37,386 bases of DNA from an uncultured Eubacteriales bacterium. GTDB taxonomy: Bacteria > Bacillota > Clostridia > Oscillospirales > Oscillospiraceae. The translations under genes and the position numbers were made by a program. Below, in pieces: positions 23,665-32,612 of the stretch; positions within the stretch are counted from its first letter, which is position 1, and each line of letters begins with the position of its first letter. The notes under the pieces were generated by a model. That model made no database searches. It saw only the letters and a list, made by a program, of their open reading frames with translations, and had not been told where the DNA came from. Location: assembly GCA_900555665.1 (NCBI GenBank), contig USLX01000003.1:1-37386 (forward strand). Direction: 5' to 3'.

Positions 23665-24702
23665 TTATAGCGCGTCAACATACCGCAGCAGGGCGGGCAG
23701 CAGTTCGTTATAGGGCAGCTTTTCGCGCATTTCGCCGTGGACGAAGAGCACACCGCAGTCCTCGCCGCCTGCGATGCCGACATCGGCCTCACGCGCCTCG
23801 CCAGGCCCGTTGACGATGCAGCCCATGACCGCGACGGTCAGCGGCTTTTTGCAATCCTTGAGCGCCTCCTCCACGCGCGACGCCAGACCGATGAGATCGA
23901 TCCGTGTCCGCCCGCAGGTCGGGCAGGCGACGATGTTCACGCCGTCCTTCCGCAGCCCCGCGGCCTTCAGAATGTCCCGCGCGGCATAGACCTCCTCCAC
24001 GGGATCCGCCGTCAGCGACACGCGGATCGTATCGCCGATCCCGAGGCAGAGCAGCCCGCCGATCCCCATGGCAGATTTGATCGTGCCCATCCGCTTCGTG
24101 CCGGTCTCCGTCACGCCGACGTGCAGCGGATAGTCCGACTTCGACGCGAACAGGCGATAAGCCGCCATCATCAGCGGCACATTGCTCGACTTCATCGAGA
24201 CGCATGTGTCGTAAAACCCGTTGGCCTCAAGCAGCTCGAGGTGCGAAAACGCGCTCTCGACCAGGGCCTCCGGCGTCGGATGGCCGTATTTTTCAAGCAG
24301 CCTTTTATCCAAACTTCCACCGTTCACGCCGATGCGGATCGGGATATGCTTCTCTTTGCACACGTCCACCACAGCCCTGACGCGCTCCGGAGCGCCGATA
24401 TTGCCGGGATTGATGCGGATTTTGGCCGCGCCGGCCTCGGCGGCAGCAATCGCGAGACGGTAATCAAAGTGGATGTCCGCGACGAGCGGCAGGGGAGAGT
24501 CTGCGCAAATTTCACGGAAGGCCCGTGCCGCGTCCATATCCGGGATGGCCAGCCGCGCAATCTGGCAGCTGGCAGCGGCCAGCTGCCGGATCTGACGGAG
24601 TGCTCCTTCCACATCCGTTGTGCGCGTGTTGAGCATGGATTGAATCGAAACCGGAGCTCCGCCCCCCACCGCGACGGGCCCCACATGAATTTGCCGTGTC
24701 AT
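23665..24702 (-). CDS. ispG: 4-hydroxy-3-methylbut-2-enyl diphosphate synthase (IspG/GcpE)
   Basis: A 345-residue iron-sulfur enzyme of the MEP isoprenoid pathway. It turns 2-C-methylerythritol 2,4-cyclodiphosphate into HMBPP, using flavodoxin or ferredoxin electrons. The cysteines for the 4Fe-4S cluster are Cys260 and Cys263 (VACPTCGR) and Cys295 (VMGCIVNGPGEA), and the conserved QSMLNTRTTD and KIRINPGN segments are present. The length fits the short bacterial form. The ATG is 9 bases after the rseP stop, so the two are co-transcribed. Together with dxr upstream it supplies isoprenoid units used by UppS in the same block. Confidence 0.97.
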   Translation of the reverse strand: MTRQIHVGPVAVGGGAPVSIQSMLNTRTTDVEGALRQIRQLAAASCQIARLAIPDMDAARAFREICADSPLPLVADIHFDYRLAIAAAEAGAAKIRINPGNIGAPERVRAVVDVCKEKHIPIRIGVNGGSLDKRLLEKYGHPTPEALVESAFSHLELLEANGFYDTCVSMKSSNVPLMMAAYRLFASKSDYPLHVGVTETGTKRMGTIKSAMGIGGLLCLGIGDTIRVSLTADPVEEVYAARDILKAAGLRKDGVNIVACPTCGRTRIDLIGLASRVEEALKDCKKPLTVAVMGCIVNGPGEAREADVGIAGGEDCGVLFVHGEMREKLPYNELLPALLRYVDAL

Positions 24703-24711
24703 TTGTGCCTC

Positions 24712-25767
24712 CTACTGGAACAGGGTCCAGATATCCTTGAATGTCACGAGCGCCATGAACCCCAGCAGCAGAATCATCCCCGCCGCGTGGATCCACGCCT
24801 CGTATTTGGATGGAATTTTCTTTTTCGTCACCGCCGTAAACAGCGTGTTCACCAGCAGCAGGAAGATGCGCCCGCCGTCGAGCGCGGGCAGCGGCAGCAG
24901 ATTCATCACCGCAAGATTGATCGCGATGAACGCGCCGAGATAGGCGACGTTCATCAGCCCCTCGGCGGTGCTGGCCGAATTTTCGCCTGTCTCTGCGATG
25001 ACCGACACAATGCCGACCGGCCCGGACATCTCCTTGACCGACACCGCGCCGGAGATCAGATCCTCCAGCCCCATCCAGACCAGCCGCGCAAAATCCAGCG
25101 CCGTATACCAAGTGTTTTTCATCACCGCGCCAAACGTCTTTTCCTCGGCCCCGAAATAGAGACCGTATTTATACTGCTCCTCGCCGTCCACGGTGTAGAG
25201 CTGCGGCGTCATCTCAAAATCGTTCAAAGTGACAAGCGCACCGTCGCGCTTGACCACAAGGTCATACCGTCCCGTGTTGTTTCGCCCCAGCAGCATCGCA
25301 ACGTCGGAGTAAATATAGACGCGCCGCCCGTCAATCTTGTAAAGCTCGTCATCCACCTGAAGCCCCTGCTCGGATTGCAGCGGGCAGCCATCGAAGAAGC
25401 CAGTGATCTTCGCGGTCGAAAAGCCTGCGACGGACGAATAGAGGATCGCCAGCACCAGAAGTCCCGTCAAAAAGTTCATTGCCGAGCCGGCCAGCAGAAT
25501 CGGCATCCGCACCCACCAGGGCTTTGCCGTGAAAGCGCGCGGATTGTCCGATTCCTCGTCCTCGCCCTCCATCGCGCAGTAGCCGCCAATGGGGATGCAG
25601 CGGACGGCGTAGAGCGTCTCGCCGCGCTGTTTTTTCCAGAGGGCTGGCCCCATGCAGACGGAGAATTCATTCACCTGCACATCCAGCGCCTTGGCCGTCA
25701 GGAAATGGCCCAGTTCGTGGACGAAAATCAGAATCCCAAAAATCAGGATGGCAATGAGAATATACAT
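24712..25767 (-). CDS. rseP: RseP-type intramembrane zinc metalloprotease (site-2 protease)
   Basis: A 351-residue membrane protease. The zinc site is HELGH (residues 17-21) in the first membrane segment, and the second conserved motif is NLLPLPALDGG near the C-terminus. A single PDZ domain lies between (around 120-190, with GLQVDDELYKIDGRRV). It cleaves membrane-embedded anti-sigma factors or leftover signal peptides. I chose the ATG at 25765-25767, which starts directly with the membrane segment after AAAGGGTG; the longer frame adds ten residues with no ribosome site. It lies downstream of dxr, separated by two different dispersed repeats, and is followed by ispG. Confidence 0.94.
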   Translation of the reverse strand: MYILIAILIFGILIFVHELGHFLTAKALDVQVNEFSVCMGPALWKKQRGETLYAVRCIPIGGYCAMEGEDEESDNPRAFTAKPWWVRMPILLAGSAMNFLTGLLVLAILYSSVAGFSTAKITGFFDGCPLQSEQGLQVDDELYKIDGRRVYIYSDVAMLLGRNNTGRYDLVVKRDGALVTLNDFEMTPQLYTVDGEEQYKYGLYFGAEEKTFGAVMKNTWYTALDFARLVWMGLEDLISGAVSVKEMSGPVGIVSVIAETGENSASTAEGLMNVAYLGAFIAINLAVMNLLPLPALDGGRIFLLLVNTLFTAVTKKKIPSKYEAWIHAAGMILLLGFMALVTFKDIWTLFQ

Positions 25768-25805
25768 AAAATCACCCTTTCCGGTGAGAGAATTCAAGTT
25801 ACATT

Positions 25806-25922
25806 TCCAAAGGCCCCCTCTACCAAGAGGGGGCTGTCATGCGAAGCATGACTGGGGGAGTTTGAAAATCTTCTCCCCCAGATCGCCCATGGCGATCTCC
25901 CCCCTCTATAAAGAGGGGGGCT
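25806..25922 (+). repeat. Multi-hairpin repeat family 2, copy 2 (five hairpins in a row)
   Basis: Five stems follow one another: 25813-25821/25826-25834, 25836-25842/25846-25852, 25852-25860/25873-25881, 25882-25887/25891-25896 and 25899-25907/25912-25920, all perfect. The same order is found at 19090-19190. It lies in the 256-base gap between dxr and rseP, which holds no gene. Confidence 0.82.
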
Positions 25923-25944
25923 TTAACCGCTGCGGCTGGGATGC

Positions 25945-26029
25945 GGGCCGATGAGTACCCGCAAGGGGCAGGCCGCATCTGTAACGCTCCTTCGTCGCGA
26001 ACAGCTGCGCTCGGCATCGGCCCTTACAA
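25945..26029 (-). repeat. 85-bp inverted-end element, copy 1
   Basis: Bounded by GGGCCGATG (25945-25953) and CATCGGCCC (26015-26023). Over the 79 bases between and including these ends it matches the reverse complement of 28892-28970 at 77 positions. On the minus strand it begins TTGTAAGGGCCGATG; its TTG TAA is the last leucine and the stop codon of dxr. Confidence 0.85.
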
Positions 26030-27163
26030 TACAGCCGCAAGCCGCCGGGCCTTGGCGTCGATGGCCAGAATGTCGTCCAGCGTCGGATCCTGGATCACAG
26101 GCAGCGCCAGCGCACGTTCGGCCGCCGCCGGAATGTCGTAAAATCCAATTTCATCGCGCAGAAACCGCGCAACGGCGACCTCATTGGCAGCATTCATCGC
26201 GGCGCAGGCCGTGCCGCCGGTACGCGCAGCCTGCTTCGCCAGCGCGAAGCAGGGGAAGGCTTCTTCGTCGATCTCGGCAAAATTGAGGTTTCCGCATGCG
26301 AGCAGATCGAGCGCGGGCGCGGGATTGTGCAGCCGCGCGGGATAGGTCATGGCAAGGCCGATCGGGATGCGCATATCCGGCACGCCGAGCTGCGCCATTA
26401 CGGCCCCGTCGACAAACTCGACAAGCGAGTGGATGACAGATTGCCGGTGGATGATGGCCGTGACCTGAGAAAGCGGCAGGCCGTAGAGGCGCATCGCCTC
26501 GATGACCTCGAGGCCCTTGTTCATCAGCGTCGCGCAGTCGACCGTGATCTTCGGGCCCATCTTCCAGTTCGGATGCCGCAGCGCGTCATCCTTCGTCTTT
26601 CCGGCAAGTTCCTCGCGCGTCATGCCGAAAAATGGCCCGCCGGAGCACGTCAAAATCAGACGCCGTACCTCTTTTTGGTCGCGGCAGCCCATCAGACACT
26701 GGAAAATGGCCGAATGTTCCGAGTCGACCGGGAGGATCTCCGCGCCGCACCGCGCGGCTTCCTGCATGACGAGCTCGCCCGCGCAGACGAGCGTCTCCTT
26801 GTTGGCGAGGGCGATGCGTTTCCGTTCGCGGATGGCCGCGAGCGTCGGCCGGAGGCCAATCATGCCGGAGACGGCCGTTACGACGGTGTCTGCACCGGGC
26901 AGCGTCGCTGCCTCAAGCAGACCCTCCATCCCGGAAGCCACCCGTATAGTTGTATCCGCAAGGCGGACTTTTAATGCCTTTGCGGCGGATTCTTCCATCA
27001 AAACGGCCAATTCGGGCCGGTATTTGCGGCACTGAGCTTCCAACCGGTCGACGTCGCGGTTCGCACTCAGCGCGGCCACGCGCAGCCCGAGATCGTCCGC
27101 CACGTCGAGCGTCTGCCGCCCGATGGAGCCGGTGGAGCCTAAAATCGAGATGGCCTTCGTCAC
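26024..27163 (-). CDS. dxr: 1-deoxy-D-xylulose 5-phosphate reductoisomerase (IspC)
   Basis: A 379-residue NADPH enzyme that converts DXP to 2-C-methyl-D-erythritol 4-phosphate, the first committed MEP step. The NADPH site is SILGSTGSIGRQTLDV at the N-terminus. The metal and substrate site is LPVDSEHSAIFQCL with the SGGPF loop, and the WKMGPKITVDCATLMNKGLEVIEA segment is conserved. It starts with GTG (27161-27163), 7 bases after GGAGG and overlapping the cdsA stop by 4 bases. The last two codons (leucine, stop) lie within the end of a dispersed element; the length is at the low end of the family, so a few residues may have been replaced by the insertion. Confidence 0.97.
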   Translation of the reverse strand: MTKAISILGSTGSIGRQTLDVADDLGLRVAALSANRDVDRLEAQCRKYRPELAVLMEESAAKALKVRLADTTIRVASGMEGLLEAATLPGADTVVTAVSGMIGLRPTLAAIRERKRIALANKETLVCAGELVMQEAARCGAEILPVDSEHSAIFQCLMGCRDQKEVRRLILTCSGGPFFGMTREELAGKTKDDALRHPNWKMGPKITVDCATLMNKGLEVIEAMRLYGLPLSQVTAIIHRQSVIHSLVEFVDGAVMAQLGVPDMRIPIGLAMTYPARLHNPAPALDLLACGNLNFAEIDEEAFPCFALAKQAARTGGTACAAMNAANEVAVARFLRDEIGFYDIPAAAERALALPVIQDPTLDDILAIDAKARRLAAVL

Positions 27164-27995
27164 AGCACGGCCTCCATCCACATCACCGCCGCGTAGACGA
27201 CCGGCGCGATGAACAGAATCGAATCAAACCGGTCGAGCACGCCGCCGTGCGTCAGGAAAATGTGGCTGTAGTCCTTGATCCCGGCCTCGCGCTTGATGAG
27301 GCTCGTGGACAGATCGCCCAGCTGGCCAAAGAGGTTCGCCACGACGCCGACGAGCGCGAAATACCAGATGGGAAGCTCCATGCGCCAAGCCCATTTGTAC
27401 ACAAGGCAGAGCAGCACCATGCCGAGCGCGCTGCCGATCAGGCCCGCGATAAAGCCGGCCCAGGTCTTATTCGGGCTGACGTTCGGCGCAAACTTCTTGT
27501 GGCCAAACGCCATGCCGCCGAGCATGGAAAAGCTGTCGCCGATGAACGCCACGACGAACGGCATCAGCGCGAACGCCGGGCCGATACTCCGCAGCAGCGC
27601 AATGCAGCCGTACATCGCCGGGAACAGAAACGCCGCCACAATGCAGACCGCCACATCCGTAAACGGAATGGCATGTTCCGTGCCGTGGGTGCGGACGGCG
27701 AAGAAAAACAGACCCATAAGATAGAGAAAAGCAGCTGCCGGGTACAGGATTTGAGGCCAGTCGATGTCAAGCGATTTGACCGCGGTGATCGAAAAGACCA
27801 TCATTGCCGTGAGCGCCGCGTAGAGAATGGTCAGGCCGTATAACTCATTTGGCCGCTTGCAGGCCGTATGCAGCAGTTCATAGGCCGCCGCGCCCGCGAT
27901 GGCCGCGACGAGGATCGCCGTCGCAACCGGCGGCAGGAACACCAGAACGAGGATCAAAAGCGGCACGCCGATCGCGGCCACGAGTAAACGCTGTT

Positions 27996-27999
<4 letters not shown>
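27160..27999 (-). CDS. cdsA: Phosphatidate cytidylyltransferase
   Basis: A 279-residue membrane enzyme that makes CDP-diacylglycerol from phosphatidate and CTP, the entry to phospholipid synthesis. About eight membrane segments are seen. The CDP-alcohol signature is near the C-terminus: KFAPNVSPNKTWAG, then GDLSTSLIKREAGIKDYSHIFLTHGGVLDRFDS. Its ATG overlaps the uppS stop by 4 bases (ATGA), and its own stop overlaps the dxr start (GTGA), so three genes are translationally coupled. Confidence 0.96.
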
Positions 28000-28730
<731 letters not shown>

Positions 28731-28750
28731 AAATTCGTACCTTTCACAGC

Positions 28751-28773
28751 AAAAGCCGCCTCCGGCGGCTTTT
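28751..28773 (-). terminator. Terminator-like hairpin in the uppS leader
   Basis: A perfect 10-bp stem (28751-28760 with 28764-28773), TCC loop, with A- and T-runs in the arms. It can end transcripts from the cobalamin operon, whose last stop is at 29115. It lies only 20 bases before the uppS start, so any promoter upstream of it must read through; no good promoter is seen after it. Confidence 0.7.
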
Positions 28774-28826
28774 GTGGTATCGTGTGTGGGATTTGCACAG
28801 TCCAAAGGCCCACGAACAGACGTGTC

Positions 28827-28863
28827 ATTGCGAACCAGTGACCGATGTCACTGGTGTGGCAAT
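28827..28863. repeat. Palindromic intergenic repeat (ATTGC ... GCAAT type)
   Basis: ATTGC plus ACCAGTG on the left pair with CACTGGT plus GCAAT on the right, separated by short mismatched bases. Seen once in this window. It forms part of a run of unlike repeats between cobQ and uppS. Confidence 0.55.
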
Positions 28864-28885
28864 CCCGTAGATTTTCATGGGGTCC

Positions 28886-28970
28886 TTGTGGGGGCCGATG
28901 CCGAGCGCAGCTGTTCGCGACGAAGGAGCGTTACAGATGCGGCCTACCCCTCGCGGGTACTCATCGGCCC
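28886..28970 (+). repeat. 85-bp inverted-end element, copy 2
   Basis: Starts TTGTGGGGGCCGATG (28886-28900) and ends CATCGGCCC (28962-28970). It is the reverse complement of copy 1 at 77 of 79 compared positions. The two copies face each other across dxr, cdsA and uppS. Confidence 0.85.
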
Positions 28971-28990
28971 GTCCCCGCCGCAGCGGATAG

Positions 28991-29040
28991 CCTCCCTTGT
29001 GTAAAGGGAGGTGGCACGGCGAAGCCGTGACGGAGGGATT
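28991..29040 (+). repeat. Two-hairpin intergenic repeat (CCTCCCTT / CACGGC type)
   Basis: CCTCCCTT (28991-28998) pairs with AAGGGAGG (29004-29011), then CACGGC (29015-29020) with GCCGTG (29024-29029) around a GAA loop, then CGGAGGGATT. The order (G+C hairpin, GAA-looped hairpin, G-rich tail) resembles the start of repeat family 2, but the bases differ. Confidence 0.6.
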
Positions 29041-29079
29041 GTTATTTTTCGATTTGCCACCGCGCTGAAATAGAATTCG

Positions 29080-29101
29080 TAGGGGTGACCATTGGTCGCC
29101 C
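29080..29101. repeat. Short palindrome (GACCATTGGTC type)
   Basis: GGGTGACCA and TGGTCGCCC form a hairpin with a two-base loop and one mismatch. It lies 14 bases after the cobQ stop. It has the same TAGGGG lead-in as the 85-bp element ends, so it may be another reduced member. Confidence 0.5.
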
Positions 29102-29114
29102 GCTTTTGAAAAAA

Positions 29115-30578
29115 CTAAATCTCTTTTCTCAACACCCGATAAACGAATTCCATATCCAATCCCGCGCGCACCGCGTCCGCCAGCAGATCATACTGCCGCT
29201 CCCGATATGCCGCCCGGTCGAAGGTCCCGAGCGCCGAAAACGCCACGCCGCGCCGCGCGCAGATCGCCTTCAGGATCTCATCCGCGATGCCCGGCGCGTC
29301 AAATATCCCATGCACATAGCTGCCGTAGACGTTCCCGTTCCCGGCCAGCGCGGGCATCTGTGCCTCGCTGCGGCCCATGTGGATCTCATACCCTTCATAG
29401 CGCAGTTCGTTCAGCCCCGCGAGCATCCCTTCCACACCGGAAAACATCCCCGCCGTCTGCCGCTGCACCTTCTCCCCGTGGAACACGGTCTCCATCTCGA
29501 GCAGTCCCATGCCCCGCAGTTCCGTCAGCCCCGCGGCCTCGACACCCTCCGGGTCCGAAACGGACCGGCCCAGCATCTGGTATCCGCCGCACACGCCGAA
29601 TACCAGCGTCCCGCCTGCCGCCTCCTTCAGGATCGCGGCTTCCAGTCCCCGCTCACGCAGCCAGCGGAGATCGGCGATCGTGCTCTTCGTCCCCGGCAGG
29701 AGGATCATATCCGGCGTGCCGAGCGCGCCCACATGGTCGACATACCGCAGCGACACATTTTCATATCGCTCAAACGGCGAAAAATCGGTGAAATTCGAGA
29801 TCTTCGGTAGCCGGATGACCGCGATGTCGACCAGCTTCCGCGCCGTGTCGCGCGAAAACCGCTCCGTCAGGCTGTCCTCATCGTCGATGTCCGCCGTCGT
29901 GTACGGCACCACACCCGCCACCGGCACGCCGCAGAGCGCCTCGAGCTGCCGCAGTCCCGGCTCCAGAATGGCCCGGTCACCGCGGAACTTGTTCACGATT
30001 GTCCCCTTGACGCGCGTACGCTCGTCCGGCTCCAGCAGCGCGATCGTCCCGTAGAGCTGCGCGAACACGCCGCCCCGGTCGATGTCCCCGATCAGCAGCA
30101 CCGGCGCATCGACCAGCTTGGCCAGCCCCATGTTCACAAAATCGTCCTGTTTCAGGTTGATCTCTGCCGGGCTGCCCGCGCCCTCGATGACGATCACGTC
30201 ATATTCCGCCGCAAGACTCTCATATGCCGCCGTCACCGCAGGCAGAAATTCCCGTTTCCGCCGGTAATATTCCGTCGCGCGCATGTTGCCTACGACCTGT
30301 CCGTTCACGATCACCTGGCTGCCAGAGTCCGTCGTCGGCTTCAGCAAAATCGGGTTCATCCGCACATCCGGCGCGATCCCCGCCGCCTCTGCCTGCACCA
30401 CCTGGGCCCGGCCCATCTCGCCGCCTTCGGCCGTGATGAAGGAGTTCAGCGCCATGTTCTGGCTCTTGAACGGGGCCACGCGATAACCGTCCTGCCGGAA
30501 AATGCGGCAGAGCGCCGCGGCGAGCAGGCTCTTCCCCGCGTTCGACATCGTTCCCTGCAGCATCAGATTCAGCGCCAT
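29115..30578 (-). CDS. cobQ: Cobyric acid synthase (CobQ/CbiP)
   Basis: A 487-residue glutamine-dependent amidotransferase that amidates four side chains of adenosylcobyrinic a,c-diamide to give adenosylcobyric acid. The N-terminal ATP-binding part starts LMLQGTMSNAGKSLLAAALCR and has FKSQNMALNS; the C-terminal class-I-like glutaminase has its cysteine in VFGVCGGYQMLG and the histidine in YGSYVHGIFD. The ATG overlaps the end of the preceding aminotransferase gene by 10 bases and follows GGGAGG. It is the last gene of the cobalamin operon. Confidence 0.97.
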   Translation of the reverse strand: MALNLMLQGTMSNAGKSLLAAALCRIFRQDGYRVAPFKSQNMALNSFITAEGGEMGRAQVVQAEAAGIAPDVRMNPILLKPTTDSGSQVIVNGQVVGNMRATEYYRRKREFLPAVTAAYESLAAEYDVIVIEGAGSPAEINLKQDDFVNMGLAKLVDAPVLLIGDIDRGGVFAQLYGTIALLEPDERTRVKGTIVNKFRGDRAILEPGLRQLEALCGVPVAGVVPYTTADIDDEDSLTERFSRDTARKLVDIAVIRLPKISNFTDFSPFERYENVSLRYVDHVGALGTPDMILLPGTKSTIADLRWLRERGLEAAILKEAAGGTLVFGVCGGYQMLGRSVSDPEGVEAAGLTELRGMGLLEMETVFHGEKVQRQTAGMFSGVEGMLAGLNELRYEGYEIHMGRSEAQMPALAGNGNVYGSYVHGIFDAPGIADEILKAICARRGVAFSALGTFDRAAYRERQYDLLADAVRAGLDMEFVYRVLRKEI

Positions 30579-31630
30579 CTTCCATCCTCCCTCGCCCGCC
30601 GCATCGCATCCAGCAGCGCATCATTTTCTTCCCGCAGCCGCACAGCCGCGCGATACCATCCCGGCCCCAGGCCCTCAAAATTCGCACAGTCGCGGATCGC
30701 AGCGCCGCGCTCGCGCAGCCGATCCGCCAAGCCCGCCTCACCGCGAAACAGAATGTAATTCGCCTGCGACGGACACACCCAGAAGCCAAGCTCCCGCAGC
30801 CGTTCTTCGAGCCGCGGGCGCTCCGCGCGGATGACCGCGCGGTTCCTCTCCAAAAATTCCGCATCGCCCAGCGCGGCGACGCCCGCCGCCTGTGCAAGCG
30901 CCGAGACATTCCACGGCGGCACCGCCGCCGACATCTTCCGCAGCAAGGCCTCATCCGCGCTCAAGCCGTACCCCAGCCGCAGCCCCGCCATACCAAAGCT
31001 CTTCGTAAAGGCCTTGAGAACAAAAAGCTGCGGAAACTCCCGCAAAAACGGCGTCAGATCGGTGCCGCCGTCCGACAGGCTCAAAAAGCACTCGTCGACA
31101 AACAGTGCAATGTTGTTCTCTCGGCAGACACGCAGGATCTTTTCCAGCAGCCCGCCCGCGATCAGCCGCCCCGTCGGGTTATTCGGATTGCAGAGGAACA
31201 GCGCATCGATCTTTTCGCGCGCAAGACGCGCCAGAAAGCGCTCCTGCAAGTCAAACTTTTCCTCCTGACTGAGCGCAAAGCGCACGACCCCGCAGCCCCT
31301 CCGCTGCAAAGCCAGCGAATACTCCGAAAATGTCGGCGCAAGCTCCATCGCGCGCCCTGGCCGCACGGCCTCGCAATAGGCGTAGATGAGCTCAGACGCG
31401 CCGTTCCCGCAGAGAATGAATTCTCCCGGCACCCCTTCATAGCGCGCGATCGCCTGCACAAGTGCCCGGCAGTAGGGATCGGGATAGCGGTAAAGCTCAG
31501 GCAGGCCCCGTTCGATCGCCTCGGTCACACACTTCGGCGTGCCGAGCGGACTCACGTTCGCCGAAAAGTCGAGCGCGATCCCATCGCCGTATCGGTCCCC
31601 GCCATGCGGGTTTTTAACTCCATAAAGCAT
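30569..31630 (-). CDS. cobD: L-threonine-O-3-phosphate decarboxylase-like PLP enzyme (CobD)
   Basis: A 353-residue fold-type I PLP enzyme, close in pattern to histidinol-phosphate aminotransferase. Its N-terminus (HGGDRYGDGIALDFSANVSPLG) and place in the operon point to the CobD decarboxylase, which makes (R)-1-amino-2-propanol phosphate for the B12 nucleotide arm. The PLP lysine is Lys210 in AFTKSFGMAGLRLGY; other contacts are NPNNPTGR (148-155) and DECF (179-182). It starts 16 bases after cbiB, whose product attaches this aminopropanol. A histidinol-phosphate aminotransferase is the alternative, but no his genes are near. Confidence 0.92.
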   Translation of the reverse strand: MLYGVKNPHGGDRYGDGIALDFSANVSPLGTPKCVTEAIERGLPELYRYPDPYCRALVQAIARYEGVPGEFILCGNGASELIYAYCEAVRPGRAMELAPTFSEYSLALQRRGCGVVRFALSQEEKFDLQERFLARLAREKIDALFLCNPNNPTGRLIAGGLLEKILRVCRENNIALFVDECFLSLSDGGTDLTPFLREFPQLFVLKAFTKSFGMAGLRLGYGLSADEALLRKMSAAVPPWNVSALAQAAGVAALGDAEFLERNRAVIRAERPRLEERLRELGFWVCPSQANYILFRGEAGLADRLRERGAAIRDCANFEGLGPGWYRAAVRLREENDALLDAMRRAREDGRWR

Positions 31631-31646
31631 CGCATTTCCTCAAAAT

Positions 31647-32612
31647 TCACAGAACGATCAACAGCGCTTTCCCCGCGCCGAACACCACGAGCGCCAGAAC
31701 CGCCGTCAGATACATCAGCCGCCCCGCGCGCGGGATGTCCTCCAGTTCGATCTCCCGCTTCGCGTCGCCGATATAGTCCTTCTTGTGCAGCACCCCGTGG
31801 TACCACGCATCGCCCGCCAGCCGCAGCCCCAGCAGTCCCGCGCAGACCGATTCCGTCTGCGCCGAGTTCGGGCTCGCATGCTTGCAGCGATCCCGGCAGA
31901 AGATCTTCCAGCCGTTTTTCACATCCAGCTGCAGCAGCGCCCCCGCCGCCAGCATCAGCAGCGCCGACAGCCGCGCGGGGATAAAATTGAACACATCGTC
32001 CATCCGCGCGGGCACAAGTCCGATGTCCTTGTACGGCGGCTCCACATAGCCAAGCATCGAATCCATCGTGTTCACGGCCTTGTAGAAAAAACCGAGCGGC
32101 GCGCCGCCGATCACCAGAAACAGCATTGGCGCGATCACGCCGTCCGACGTGTTCTCCGCCACGGTCTCCACCGCCGCGCGCATCACGCCGCGCGCATCCA
32201 GCCGCGCCACGTCGCGTCCGACGATCATGGACACGGCCTGTCTGGCCTCGTCCAGACTCCCATGCTTCAGCGCCGCATAGACCTTCATGCTCTCGTCCCG
32301 CAGCGACTTCGCCGCGAGGATCTGTCCGCACATCACGCTCTCCACCGCCAGCCGCAGCCAGACGCTCACGCGCGCGCAGCCCCAGAGGAGCAGCGCCGGA
32401 AGGGCCGCAGCGATCAGTGCCGTCAGGATCCAGATACAGGCTCCGGCGGCCCGCTCGCCGCCGGGCGTCTTCGGAAAAAGGCGGCGGAACAGCCGTTCCA
32501 GCAGTGAGATGAGATGTCCGATCGCGGCCACCGGATGCGGCAGGCCGTGCGGATCACCGATCAGCAGATCGATGCAAAATCCGATGCAAAGTGCGAATAG
32601 GGACCATTTCAT
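31647..32612 (-). CDS. cbiB: Adenosylcobinamide-phosphate synthase (CbiB/CobD-type)
   Basis: A 321-residue integral membrane enzyme that joins the aminopropanol (phosphate) to adenosylcobyric acid. Four or five membrane segments are seen, with the signature DLLIGDPHGLPHPVAAIG at the N-terminus, then ETVAENTSDGVIAPMLF, and SPNSAQTESVCAGLLGLRL near the C-terminus. The ATG overlaps the stop of the preceding fusion gene (ATGA) and follows AAGGAGA. It stands next to the cobD-like decarboxylase that supplies its substrate. Confidence 0.96.
   Translation of the reverse strand: MKWSLFALCIGFCIDLLIGDPHGLPHPVAAIGHLISLLERLFRRLFPKTPGGERAAGACIWILTALIAAALPALLLWGCARVSVWLRLAVESVMCGQILAAKSLRDESMKVYAALKHGSLDEARQAVSMIVGRDVARLDARGVMRAAVETVAENTSDGVIAPMLFLVIGGAPLGFFYKAVNTMDSMLGYVEPPYKDIGLVPARMDDVFNFIPARLSALLMLAAGALLQLDVKNGWKIFCRDRCKHASPNSAQTESVCAGLLGLRLAGDAWYHGVLHKKDYIGDAKREIELEDIPRAGRLMYLTAVLALVVFGAGKALLIVL

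Noticed and set aside
23737..25851. A 704-codon plus-strand open frame over ispG and rseP
   Set aside because: It is antisense to two well-recognised genes and rich in His, Arg and Gln without any motif; long antisense frames are common in G+C-rich DNA.
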